Of a DNA stretch of 59,598 nt, positions 7,771-16,689 are shown in pieces. Position 1 is the stretch's first letter. The number at the start of each line of letters is the position of its first letter. Under the pieces are notes generated by a model. It saw only the letters and a list, made by a program, of their open reading frames with translations, had not been told where the DNA came from and did no database searches. Origin of the DNA: Desulfatiglans sp. (GTDB taxonomy: Bacteria; Desulfobacterota; DSM-4660; Desulfatiglandales; HGW-15); NCBI GenBank assembly GCA_012513605.1, contig JAAZBV010000079.1:1-59598 (forward strand), written 5' to 3'. Position numbers and translations under genes: made by a program.

Positions 7771-8508
7771 ATGTCCCAGGTTTTTAATGACCTGATTGAA
7801 AAATTGTTGCTTATTAAAAAAAATTATCTGGAGAAGAAAATGATAACGGCTGAACAGAAACCTGTTGATGAGATAAGGCGAATGATAGCCCCCTATAAGC
7901 GTATCCTGGTTGTCGGATGCGGATCATGTGTTGCGGAGTGCGCTGCAGGCGGGGAAAAAGAGACAGCCCTGCTGACCTCTGCTCTAAGGATGGCAGCGAA
8001 AATGAACAGGGAAGAAAAGATAATTGATGAGGTTACACTGGAGAGGCAGTGCGTCAAAGAGTTTGTGCTGAAACTTGATGATTATACAGCAAAATATGAT
8101 GTTTTCCTTTCACTGGGCTGCGGTGCTGGTGTACAGGCAGTTGCCAATATATATCCTGAGGTTCCAATAGCCCCTGCCCTTAATACAGAATTTCTCGGCG
8201 AGACAAGGGATCAGGGGCTATGGGTGGAAAACTGCCAGGGGTGCGGTGACTGTATGCTTTTTGATTTCGGGGGGATATGCCCTATTGCAAGGTGCGCGAA
8301 GCAGCTCTTTAACGGGCCGTGCGGCGGATCAAAAAACGGGGTCTGTGAAGTAAACCATGAAATTCCATGTGCGTGGCAGGAGATAATAGAGAGGCTTTCA
8401 GCATTTAATGCCCTTGAAAAACTTGAGGCGATTTATCCCCCAAAGGACTGGTCAAAAAAACATGGAAACGGGCCCAGAAAGATAGTGAGGGAGGATCAGC
8501 AAAAGTGA
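7771..8508 (+). CDS. metV: MetV-like zinc/iron-sulfur subunit of methylenetetrahydrofolate reductase
   Basis: A 245-residue protein matching the methylenetetrahydrofolate reductase C-terminal (MetV) family. Cys-rich stretches lie near the N-terminus (VVGCGSCVAECAAGG, about residues 47-61) and in the C-terminal half (NCQGCGDCMLFDFGGICP then RCAKQLFNGPCGG), enough for one or more clusters or a zinc site. MetV pairs with MetF in the methyl branch of the Wood-Ljungdahl pathway. It overlaps metF by four bases (ATG-style coupling with GTG), so the two should be made in equal amounts. Confidence 0.88.
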   Translation: MSQVFNDLIEKLLLIKKNYLEKKMITAEQKPVDEIRRMIAPYKRILVVGCGSCVAECAAGGEKETALLTSALRMAAKMNREEKIIDEVTLERQCVKEFVLKLDDYTAKYDVFLSLGCGAGVQAVANIYPEVPIAPALNTEFLGETRDQGLWVENCQGCGDCMLFDFGGICPIARCAKQLFNGPCGGSKNGVCEVNHEIPCAWQEIIERLSAFNALEKLEAIYPPKDWSKKHGNGPRKIVREDQQK

Positions 8509-9422
8509 CAGTGAAAAGCAATCTGAAAAGGGTTCTTGAAGAGGGTAAATTTGCAGTGACCGCTGAATGCGGCCCGCCAAAGGGGGCTGACCCTGATGTG
8601 ATAATGGAAAAGGCCGCCCTGTTAAAGGGTATAGTTGATGCGGTAAATGTAACTGATAACCAGACCGCTATTGTCAGGATGTCAAGCCTTGCTGCATGCA
8701 GCCTGTTGATAAAGGCCGGTATTGAGCCTGTTTTCCAGGTTACGGTAAGAGACAGAAACAGGATAGCCCTTCAGTCTGATATCCTTGGGGCCGCGGCCAT
8801 TGGTATTAATAATGTATTATGCCTGTCAGGCGACCATCAGATATTTGGTAATGAGCCACAGTCAATGGGGGTTTTTGATATTGATTCAATACAGTTATTG
8901 AATGTTGTCAGGAATATGCGTGACAGGGGCAAGCTTTCAGGAGGGGACGAGTTAACAAAATCCCCTGACCTGTTTATAGGCGCTGCTGCCAACCCCTTTG
9001 CTGACCCCCTTGATTTCAGGGTGATAAGGCTGGCAAAAAAGATCGCTGCTGGAGCTGACTTTATCCAGACACAGTGTATCTTCAATATGGACAGGTTTGA
9101 AAAATGGCTTCAAATGGCCATTGACAGAGGGTTTACTGAAAAGACATTTATCCTGGGCGGGGTCTCACCCCTTAAATCAGCCGGAATGGCTAAGTATATG
9201 AACAATAATGTGGCCGGAATGGATGTCCCTGAATCTGTAATCAAAAGGATGGAGGGTGTGCCTAAGGATAAACAGAAGGAAGAGGGCATAAAGATATGTG
9301 TTGAAACGATTCAGCGGCTTAAGGGGCTTAAGGGTATAAAAGGTGTTCATATTATGGCCATTGAGTGGGAAGAGGCAGTTAACGAAATTGTCAAGAGGGC
9401 AGGGCTTTTGCCAAGACCTTAA
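8505..9422 (+). CDS. metF: 5,10-methylenetetrahydrofolate reductase
   Basis: A 305-residue TIM-barrel flavoprotein that reduces methylene-THF to methyl-THF. Conserved features are FAVTAECGPPKGADP at the N-terminus, the folate-binding VNVTDNQTAIVRMSSLA, LCLSGDHQIFGNEP, and GADFIQTQCIFNMDRFEKW with GGVSPLKSAGMAKYM. The GTG start at 8505 overlaps metV. With MvhD and MetV it forms the electron-accepting methyl-branch enzyme used either for acetate and biomass synthesis or, run in reverse, for C1 oxidation; the sequence cannot tell direction. Confidence 0.93.
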   Translation: MTVKSNLKRVLEEGKFAVTAECGPPKGADPDVIMEKAALLKGIVDAVNVTDNQTAIVRMSSLAACSLLIKAGIEPVFQVTVRDRNRIALQSDILGAAAIGINNVLCLSGDHQIFGNEPQSMGVFDIDSIQLLNVVRNMRDRGKLSGGDELTKSPDLFIGAAANPFADPLDFRVIRLAKKIAAGADFIQTQCIFNMDRFEKWLQMAIDRGFTEKTFILGGVSPLKSAGMAKYMNNNVAGMDVPESVIKRMEGVPKDKQKEEGIKICVETIQRLKGLKGIKGVHIMAIEWEEAVNEIVKRAGLLPRP

Positions 9423-9443
9423 AAAAATCAGGAGAATAAAAGA

Positions 9444-10841
9444 TTGCCTTCAAAATATGTTATCCATACTAAACAGACCGATCACCGGTTTGAACCTTTG
9501 ACAAAATCAGGTGTTATCGCCTGGGAAGAGGGGTGCCTGAAGTGCCCTGTCTGTGTGAAAAAGGAGTGTGTCTACGGTGTCTATGAAAAGAGGCAGCTTA
9601 GTCCCGGGCAGATGATCGACTCTATAGACAATAAATGCCAGAACTGCCTCAGGTGCGTTCAGAACTGCCCCGCGCAGCTTATCCAAAAGTCCATAAATCC
9701 TGAGTTCATGGAGATGGGTGATACCCACTGGACACCCGATATAATCGCCCGCTTATGGTACCAGGGTGAGACAGGCAAGATACCTGTCTCAGGCGCAGGT
9801 TATCCCGGCCCATTTTCAGGCCCCGGGTTTGACTCCATGTGGACAGATATGTCCGAGATTGTGCGTCCCACAAGGGATGGCATACATGGGCGGGAATATA
9901 TAAGCACAGGGGTAGATATAGGCAGTACACCCAGGAACCTTCTCTTTGATAAAGAGGGCAGGATGGTGAAAAATGGTTCTGCCATATTGGATATCCCTTT
10001 GCCGGTCATAATGAGGGTGCCTGATTTTGGCGCTATCAGCGATAACACCATTAAAGGCTGGATATCCGCTGCAAAAAGACTGGAGACACTCCTGGCCATC
10101 CCTGTAAAAAGGATTATGCCCGATTTTCTAAAGCTGAGCGGACATATTATCCCTGTTATCTCTTCAACGGATATTGATGGGCTTAATGGGGATGAGCATA
10201 CAAGGATGGTGGAGTATATTTGGGACGAAAACGGCCTGCGAAATATGGCAAAACTAAAGGAGCTCTTCCCATCGGCCCTTGTCTCTGTAAGGCTTAATCT
10301 TAAGGGGGAATATCAAAAAGAGGCATTAAAAATTATTGAAGCAGGCTGCTCCATCATAAATCTTGAAGGCAGTTACAATGGAAGGGCAGGGGACGATGCA
10401 TCAAGATATATGAAGGATACAATAAGGGAGATACATCTTTTGCTGGTGAATGAGGGGCTGCGTGATGAGTTGACACTACTTGCATCAGGCGGTTTTTCAA
10501 TGGCAGAGCATGTTGCAAAATCGATTCTTTGCGGTGCGGATGCAGTATATGTGGATTTTCCCATTCTTATAGCCCTTGAATGCAGGATGTGCCGGAGATG
10601 CGAAAAGAGACTGCCATGCCCTGTTGAAATAGAAAAGGCATCCATTAACTGGGTGGCCGCAAGAACGATCAACATCATGGGCGCATGGCATAACCAGCTT
10701 CTTGAGGTTATGGGCGCTATGGGCATCAGGGATGTGAGGCGTCTTCGTGGTGAGGTCGGGAGGGCAATGTTTTTTGAAGAGCTTGATGAAAACATATTCG
10801 GCTCCTTAAACAGGATTGAGGAGGGGTTTGAACTTGACTGA
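9444..10841 (+). CDS. Ferredoxin-domain protein with a degenerate glutamate-synthase FMN barrel
   Basis: 465 residues, TTG start preceded by AGGAGA. Two Cys groups (C31-C42 and C65-C75) could bind two [4Fe-4S] clusters, followed by a barrel related to the FMN domain of glutamate synthase; a third Cys group (CRMCRRCEKRLPC) lies near residue 400. Both this protein and the next one share the linker W-T-P-D-(I/L)-(I/L)-A. Key catalytic stretches that the neighbour keeps, including GEGG and the GGTGAAP loop, are not visible here. It is probably a partner or electron-entry subunit of the glutamate synthase encoded next door rather than an independent synthase. Exact role unknown. Confidence 0.7.
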   Translation: MPSKYVIHTKQTDHRFEPLTKSGVIAWEEGCLKCPVCVKKECVYGVYEKRQLSPGQMIDSIDNKCQNCLRCVQNCPAQLIQKSINPEFMEMGDTHWTPDIIARLWYQGETGKIPVSGAGYPGPFSGPGFDSMWTDMSEIVRPTRDGIHGREYISTGVDIGSTPRNLLFDKEGRMVKNGSAILDIPLPVIMRVPDFGAISDNTIKGWISAAKRLETLLAIPVKRIMPDFLKLSGHIIPVISSTDIDGLNGDEHTRMVEYIWDENGLRNMAKLKELFPSALVSVRLNLKGEYQKEALKIIEAGCSIINLEGSYNGRAGDDASRYMKDTIREIHLLLVNEGLRDELTLLASGGFSMAEHVAKSILCGADAVYVDFPILIALECRMCRRCEKRLPCPVEIEKASINWVAARTINIMGAWHNQLLEVMGAMGIRDVRRLRGEVGRAMFFEELDENIFGSLNRIEEGFELD

Positions 10842-12333
10842 AAATAAAAAATTTATCTTCCCTGAAATAGTGAGAACCCCTTCACGGTTCAGGAATGCCA
10901 TTGGCAAATATCGTATGAACCGCACCAATGCATGCATCTCCTGCGGTAAATGTGTAGATGTATGCCCATATGGGGTGCATGTTGTAAAAAGGGGAAAGGT
11001 TTATGTGGAAAACCATTATCTTTGCATCGGGAAAGAGTGCCCCAGCCCATGCACTTCAGTATGTCCTGTAAATGCGCTTTCATACAGAAGAAACCCTACA
11101 TTTGATACAATGGGTGATTACAGGTGGACACCTGATCTCCTTGCCAGCACATGGTATATGTCAGAATTTGGCACTGTCCCAAAGGTTGGTCTCAATTACC
11201 GCACAGGGGATAGCGGAGGCGGGTTTGATAAACTCAGAATCAAGCTCAGGAAGCAAGAGAAAACAGGTGATATTCCGGATGATGATATTGACCTCTCTGT
11301 TGAACTGAACCGGAGAGAGGATAATGCCCACAGGGTAAAGATAGAGGTGCCTTTTTACGGTGGCGGTATGTCATACGGCTCTGTCAGTGTAACCACAATA
11401 TTGAGCAGGATGAAGGCCGCAAAGCTGCTTGGCACACTCTGCTGCACAGGTGAGGGAGGTTACCCTGATGAGCTTAAACCCTATGATGACAATGTTATAA
11501 CACAGGTGGCAACAGGGCTTTTTGGTGTAAGAGAGGAGACCATCCAGCGCGTCAGGGTTGTGGAATTCAAATATGCACAGGGGGCCAAACCTGGTCTGGG
11601 AGGTCACCTGCTGGGCGATAAGGTGACCCCGGGTGTTGCAAGGATGCGTGAGGCTGTTGTGGGTCATCCACTCTTTTCACCCTTTCCATTTCACAGTGTT
11701 TACTCGGTTGAAGACCATAAGAAACATGTGGACTGGATAAAGGCCATAAATCCAAAGGCCATTGTCTCTGTAAAGGTATCCACCCCTACTGATGTGGATA
11801 TGGTTGCAGTGGGAAGCTACTATGCCGGCGCACATATTATTCATCTTGACGGCAGTTATGGCGGGACAGGGGCTGCACCGGAGATAGCAAAAAAGAATAT
11901 TGCCATGCCAATTGAATATGCCCTTCCAAAGGTTCATCAGTTTTTGACCGATGAAGGGGTGAGGGATAAGGTTACAGTAATTGCGGGCGGTGGTGTACGA
12001 ACACCCCATGATGTGGCCAAGATAATAGCCCTTGGCGCAGACGGCGTATGTACAGGCACAGCCGATATGGTTGCCCTTGAATGTATCCGCTGCCATAAGT
12101 GTGAAAGCGGCAGGGGATGCGCAAGGGGCATTGCAACAACCGATGCTGAACTGGTACAGCTTATGAATAATGATTATGGCACACAGCGGCTGGTTAATAT
12201 GTTCCTTGCCTGGAGGAGGGAGCTGATCAGGATACTCAAGAGGCTGGGGATGAGGAGTATAAAGGAACTTGTGGGAAGGAAGGATGTGCTGGCGCATTTG
12301 GATTATATTAATAATGGAAAAAATCATGTCTGA
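10834..12333 (+). CDS. Glutamate synthase, FMN/iron-sulfur domain subunit (GltB2 type)
   Basis: A 499-residue protein carrying the central synthase domain that joins ammonia to 2-oxoglutarate. An N-terminal ferredoxin module (CISCGKCVDVCP and CIGKECPSPCTSVCP) precedes the FMN barrel with PFYGGGMSYGSVS, TGEGGYP, AKPGLGGHLLGDKV and GSYGGTGAAPEIA, and a Cys group (CIRCHKCESGRGC) near the C-terminus. The TTG at 10834 is chosen because GAGGAGG lies eight bases upstream; an in-frame TTG at 10816 has no such site. It overlaps both neighbours by eight bases. No NAD(P)H-binding small subunit is present, so the electron donor is probably ferredoxin. Confidence 0.9.
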   Translation: MTENKKFIFPEIVRTPSRFRNAIGKYRMNRTNACISCGKCVDVCPYGVHVVKRGKVYVENHYLCIGKECPSPCTSVCPVNALSYRRNPTFDTMGDYRWTPDLLASTWYMSEFGTVPKVGLNYRTGDSGGGFDKLRIKLRKQEKTGDIPDDDIDLSVELNRREDNAHRVKIEVPFYGGGMSYGSVSVTTILSRMKAAKLLGTLCCTGEGGYPDELKPYDDNVITQVATGLFGVREETIQRVRVVEFKYAQGAKPGLGGHLLGDKVTPGVARMREAVVGHPLFSPFPFHSVYSVEDHKKHVDWIKAINPKAIVSVKVSTPTDVDMVAVGSYYAGAHIIHLDGSYGGTGAAPEIAKKNIAMPIEYALPKVHQFLTDEGVRDKVTVIAGGGVRTPHDVAKIIALGADGVCTGTADMVALECIRCHKCESGRGCARGIATTDAELVQLMNNDYGTQRLVNMFLAWRRELIRILKRLGMRSIKELVGRKDVLAHLDYINNGKNHV

Positions 12334-14962
12334 AATAATGATAAATAATATTATAAAATCGCGAAGAGAACTTGCGGGTGAGCTTCCGGTTAATAATATA
12401 TTTGAAACAGAAGAAGAGGGGGGCTGCGGGGTTACTGGCTTTGCATGCAGCATCCCTGTGCGCGGAAAACATATCTTTGAGCCCTCAAAACAGATGCATA
12501 ACAGGGGCAATGGCCGTGGCGGCGGGATCGCAGCAATGGGCTTTGACCACAGGATGCTTGGCGTTTCATCTAAGATATTAAAGGAGAGCTATATACTTCA
12601 GATCGCGGTTCTTGAGGATGATGTTATCAGGGAGCTGGAAAACAGGTTTATAAAACCCTTTTTCAATGTGGATTTTTCAGAAAAGATTCCAAGGCTTGAT
12701 GATTACAGGGATGTACCGGGTCTTCTTGCAAAACCGCCCGATGTGTGGAGATTTTTTATCAGGGTAAAGCCTGCTGTCCTTAAGGAGTTCATAGAAAAAA
12801 ACAATCTTGGCGACATGACAGAGAGGCAGGCAGAGGATGAATTTGTTTATCAGAACAGCACCAGGATCAATTCCAGGTATTATGATGCTACCGGCAGGCA
12901 GAGGGCATTTGTGCTCTCTCATGGGCGCAACTTCTTTATACTAAAGGTGGTAGGTTTTGCAGAAGAGGTGGTAAGGTATTACAAGCTTGATGATTTCAAG
13001 GCCAACATCTGGATTGCTCATCAGAGATATCCCACCAGGGGAAAGGTATGGCATCCGGCCGGGGCTCACCCCTTTATAGGCATGAATGAGGCCCTTGTGC
13101 ATAATGGCGACTTTGCCAATTATCACTCTGTAAGTGAGTATCTTAAACAGAGAAATATTTATCCCAGGTTTCTTACTGATACCGAGGTCTCTGCACAGTT
13201 GTTTGACCTGTACAGCAGGACATATGGCTACCCACTCGAATATCTTATTGAGGCCCTTGCCCCGACAATGGAAAGGGATTTTGACAAACTGCCAGTTGAG
13301 AAACAGCAGATATACAGGGCAATCCAGGCAGCCCACATACACGGTTCGCCTGATGGGCCATGGTTTTTTATTATTGCCAGGAATGATACTGAAAATAACA
13401 GGCTGCAACTCATAGGTATTACAGACACAGCCATGCTCAGGCCCCAGGTCTTTGCCCTGCATGAGGGCCAGGTTCAGGTAGGGCTTATCTGTTCTGAGCA
13501 GCAGGCGATTGATGCAACCCTTAAGAGTCTTTCAGATGAAGACCCCAGAATCGGTACAGTAGCAGACATGTACTGGAACGCAAGGGGAGGGAGCCATACA
13601 GATGGCGGCTCCTTTATATTTAACCTTGATGAGATAAAACCCGGTTCAACCGAACGTAAGCTTACATGTGCTGATAAATTCGGTCATGAGATCAGGGCTG
13701 AGCAGGAAAAGACGCCCTATCTGCCGGGTCGAGTCTATTACTCAATGGAGGAGGATAACAGGGAAAAGTTCAATGTCTCTAGTTTCTTTGAGCTGCAGCA
13801 GCCGGACCTCCTGTTTGAGTATATCAGGGAGGGTATACTGAAATGGGATTATGCTGATCTTATGGATTGCTTTAAAGAGCTGAAAAAATGGTCACGGAAA
13901 AATGATGCGCACCTTGGCGTGGCAATAAGCGCGATCACTCAACTGATAGATATGCGTTATCCGACCGGTGACAAAAAACGCAGGTCAATACTCCAGATGC
14001 TCAATCATACACTTGAGAACATCTTCAGGTCTCTGCCAAACCTTGAAAACAGGGCCAGGAAAAGCTCCTACAGGCTTATTGACTGGGAAAGCAGGCAATT
14101 TTTCAGGGGGCCTGATTATGATGAAAAGGTGCTTGTTATTGATGCAGCCCTTTTCCCGCCGGAAGGGGATGAACGTGACAGCAGGCTTTTAACCGAGGCA
14201 TATTTCAGGGGGTGGAGAAGGTTTATAGTCTTTGGACTTAAAGGACAGCGGTTTCACGGGTGCGGTCTTGGCCCTGATTCAGGCGGTGTTAAAATAGATA
14301 TATACGGGAATTCCGGTGACTACCTTGCCTCAGGTATTGACGGGCTCACAATCTGTGTGCATGGAAACGCCCAGGATCAGTTAGGCCAGATAATGAAGTC
14401 AGGCAAACTGGTTGTATACGGCCACACAGGTCAGACATTCATGTATGGGGCAAAGGGGGGAGAGGTCTATATTATGGGTAATGCTGCGGGGCGGCCTCTT
14501 ATAAATGCTGTTGGAAAACCAAGGGTGGTTATAAACGGCACATGCCTCGATTATCTCGCAGAATCATTCATGGCCGGAGATCCCCATTCAGGCGGAGGTT
14601 TTGTAATCTTAAACGGGGTGGATTTTGATATGGATGGGAGGGTTGTTCCACTTGAATATCCGTATCCCGGTGCAAACCTCTTTTCTCTGGCATCGGGCGG
14701 GGCCATATATATGCGTGACCCTCACCGGACAATAGACGATGAGCAGCTTAATGGAGGCCAGGTCTATGATATCGATGAAAAAGACTGGGAGCTGATCCTT
14801 CCCTACCTTGAGGAAAACGAGAGGCTTTTTGGGATATCAGTGGAAGATGATCTTTTGATGGTGGATGGCAGAAAAGTGACTCCGTTTGAGGCATATTGTA
14901 AGGTTGCCCCCATGAAACAGTGCCTTATCGAAGAGGATGGCCTTGAGGAGTGGGGAGTTTAA
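12326..14962 (+). CDS. Glutamate synthase, glutaminase plus GXGXG domain subunit (GltB1/GltB3 type)
   Basis: About 878 residues. The N-terminal class II glutamine amidotransferase has its catalytic Cys in EEGGCGVTGFAC and the supporting motifs QRYPTRGKVWHPAGAHPF and HNGDFANYHS. The C-terminal third is a GXGXG beta-helix (QRFHGCGLGPDSGGVKIDIYG through HGNAQDQLGQIM and GGEVYIMGNAAG). In standard GltB these two flank the FMN domain; here the FMN domain is the separate upstream gene, as in archaeal-type split enzymes. The ATG at 12326 has GGA seven bases upstream and overlaps the preceding stop; ATG 12314 is possible. About 35 residues precede the catalytic Cys and must be removed or tolerated. 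Confidence 0.9.
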   Translation: MSEIMINNIIKSRRELAGELPVNNIFETEEEGGCGVTGFACSIPVRGKHIFEPSKQMHNRGNGRGGGIAAMGFDHRMLGVSSKILKESYILQIAVLEDDVIRELENRFIKPFFNVDFSEKIPRLDDYRDVPGLLAKPPDVWRFFIRVKPAVLKEFIEKNNLGDMTERQAEDEFVYQNSTRINSRYYDATGRQRAFVLSHGRNFFILKVVGFAEEVVRYYKLDDFKANIWIAHQRYPTRGKVWHPAGAHPFIGMNEALVHNGDFANYHSVSEYLKQRNIYPRFLTDTEVSAQLFDLYSRTYGYPLEYLIEALAPTMERDFDKLPVEKQQIYRAIQAAHIHGSPDGPWFFIIARNDTENNRLQLIGITDTAMLRPQVFALHEGQVQVGLICSEQQAIDATLKSLSDEDPRIGTVADMYWNARGGSHTDGGSFIFNLDEIKPGSTERKLTCADKFGHEIRAEQEKTPYLPGRVYYSMEEDNREKFNVSSFFELQQPDLLFEYIREGILKWDYADLMDCFKELKKWSRKNDAHLGVAISAITQLIDMRYPTGDKKRRSILQMLNHTLENIFRSLPNLENRARKSSYRLIDWESRQFFRGPDYDEKVLVIDAALFPPEGDERDSRLLTEAYFRGWRRFIVFGLKGQRFHGCGLGPDSGGVKIDIYGNSGDYLASGIDGLTICVHGNAQDQLGQIMKSGKLVVYGHTGQTFMYGAKGGEVYIMGNAAGRPLINAVGKPRVVINGTCLDYLAESFMAGDPHSGGGFVILNGVDFDMDGRVVPLEYPYPGANLFSLASGGAIYMRDPHRTIDDEQLNGGQVYDIDEKDWELILPYLEENERLFGISVEDDLLMVDGRKVTPFEAYCKVAPMKQCLIEEDGLEEWGV

Positions 14963-14989
14963 TAACAGGGGATTATCTGATAATAATCT

Positions 14990-15029
14990 GCCCATTAATG
15001 CTGTAGGTTAAAACGCAGGATTAATGGGC
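14990..15029. terminator. Hairpin between the glt operon and glnB
   Basis: GCCCATTAATGCTG (14990-15003) and CAGGATTAATGGGC (15016-15029) form a 14-base stem with one mismatch and a 12-base loop, between convergent genes. There is no T-run on either side, so this is a probable rather than proven bidirectional terminator. Confidence 0.45.
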
Positions 15030-15067
15030 CTTAAAGGTTGGCAGGCAAAGATAGATATATGAAAAAA

Positions 15068-15409
<342 letters not shown>

Positions 15410-15476
15410 TTATCTCCATTTCTTATCTGTAACAGTCGTTATCGGGGATCAATATCCGCGGCGAAAACAGGGGTTC

Positions 15477-15506
15477 AATCTATTAGCTGGAATGTATAAA
15501 TGTCAA
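15477..15506 (-). promoter_or_regulatory. Candidate promoter of glnB
   Basis: On the minus strand TTGACA (plus 15501-15506) and TAGATT (plus 15477-15482) are 18 bases apart, about 70 bases upstream of the glnB start. A perfect TATAAT on the plus strand at 15523-15528 may be the -10 box for carAB, but its -35 box is poor. No sigma-54 site was seen. Confidence 0.45.
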
Positions 15507-15552
15507 TAAAATTATTAATACTTATAATTATAAAAAACAGGTACTCTCAATC

Positions 15553-16689
15553 ATGAAAGCCTTATTAGCACTGGAAGATGGCACAATATTTTATGGCCGC
15601 TCTTTTACCGGAGAAATTGAAACCACAGGTGAAGTGGTCTTTAATACAAGCATGTCAGGATATCAGGAGATACTGACAGACCCCTCCTATTGCGGACAGA
15701 TCGTTACCATGACCTATCCGCTCATTGGTAACTATGGAATTAACCCTGAGGATGTTGAATCAGACAGGATACAGGTCAGGGCGCTGGTGGTTAAGGAGTA
15801 TCAGGCGATGCCCAGTAACTGGCGTTCTGAATCCACATTAAAGGATTATCTTAAGAGGGCAAATATACCCGGTATTGAGGGTGTAGATACAAGGGCGCTT
15901 ACAAGGCATATCCGCGTAAAGGGGGCTATGAGAGGCGCAATATCTACTACTATTACTGATCCTGATCAGCTTGTCGAGTCAGCCAGAAAGGCCCCTGATA
16001 TGAGGGGAATGGATCTTGTAAGGTATGTTACATGCAAACAGCCCATGCTCTGGCAAAATGGCAAGCCTGTTGAACTTAAGAGCGGGCTCAATGATTTTAC
16101 CTGGCCGGAGGGTAATGGCAAATGGAGGGTTATCGCGATAGATTACGGGGTGAAATACAATATATTAAGGTCTCTTGAAAGATGTGACTGTAATATCCTT
16201 GTCCTTCCCGCAAATACGGATGCTGAAACAATTAATAAACTAAACCCTGATGGCATCTTTTTAAGCAATGGGCCGGGTGACCCTGCTGCTGTTACCTATG
16301 CAATTGATACAATCCGTGAGCAGATCGGTACAAGGCCAATGTTTGGCATATGCCTTGGGCACCAGCTTATAGGGCTTGCGCTTGGCGGAAAGAGCTACAA
16401 ACTCAAGTTTGGCCACAGGGGGGGGAATCAGCCTGTTAAGGACCTTATAACAGGAAAGGTGGATATCACCTCACAGAATCACGGCTTTTGTGTGGATATG
16501 GATTCTCTTAAAGACCCTGATATAGAGATCAGCCATATTAATCTCAATGACAATACTGTTGAGGGGCTGTTTCACAAAAAGATACCCCTGTTTTCTGTGC
16601 AGTATCATCCGGAGGCATCGCCCGGCCCCCATGATGCGGATTACCTGTTTGAAAAATTTGTAAAAATGATGGAAAAAACTTATGCCTAA
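15553..16689 (+). CDS. carA: Carbamoyl-phosphate synthase small (glutaminase) subunit
   Basis: A full-length 378-residue CarA. It hydrolyses glutamine and channels ammonia to CarB for pyrimidine and arginine synthesis. The N-terminal domain shows [20 protein letters not shown] and [13 protein letters not shown]; the class I amidotransferase domain has the catalytic Cys in [16 protein letters not shown] and the His/Glu of [12 protein letters not shown]. It overlaps carB by eight bases, so the subunits are translationally coupled. Confidence 0.97.
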   Translation: MKALLALEDGTIFYGRSFTGEIETTGEVVFNTSMSGYQEILTDPSYCGQIVTMTYPLIGNYGINPEDVESDRIQVRALVVKEYQAMPSNWRSESTLKDYLKRANIPGIEGVDTRALTRHIRVKGAMRGAISTTITDPDQLVESARKAPDMRGMDLVRYVTCKQPMLWQNGKPVELKSGLNDFTWPEGNGKWRVIAIDYGVKYNILRSLERCDCNILVLPANTDAETINKLNPDGIFLSNGPGDPAAVTYAIDTIREQIGTRPMFGICLGHQLIGLALGGKSYKLKFGHRGGNQPVKDLITGKVDITSQNHGFCVDMDSLKDPDIEISHINLNDNTVEGLFHKKIPLFSVQYHPEASPGPHDADYLFEKFVKMMEKTYA

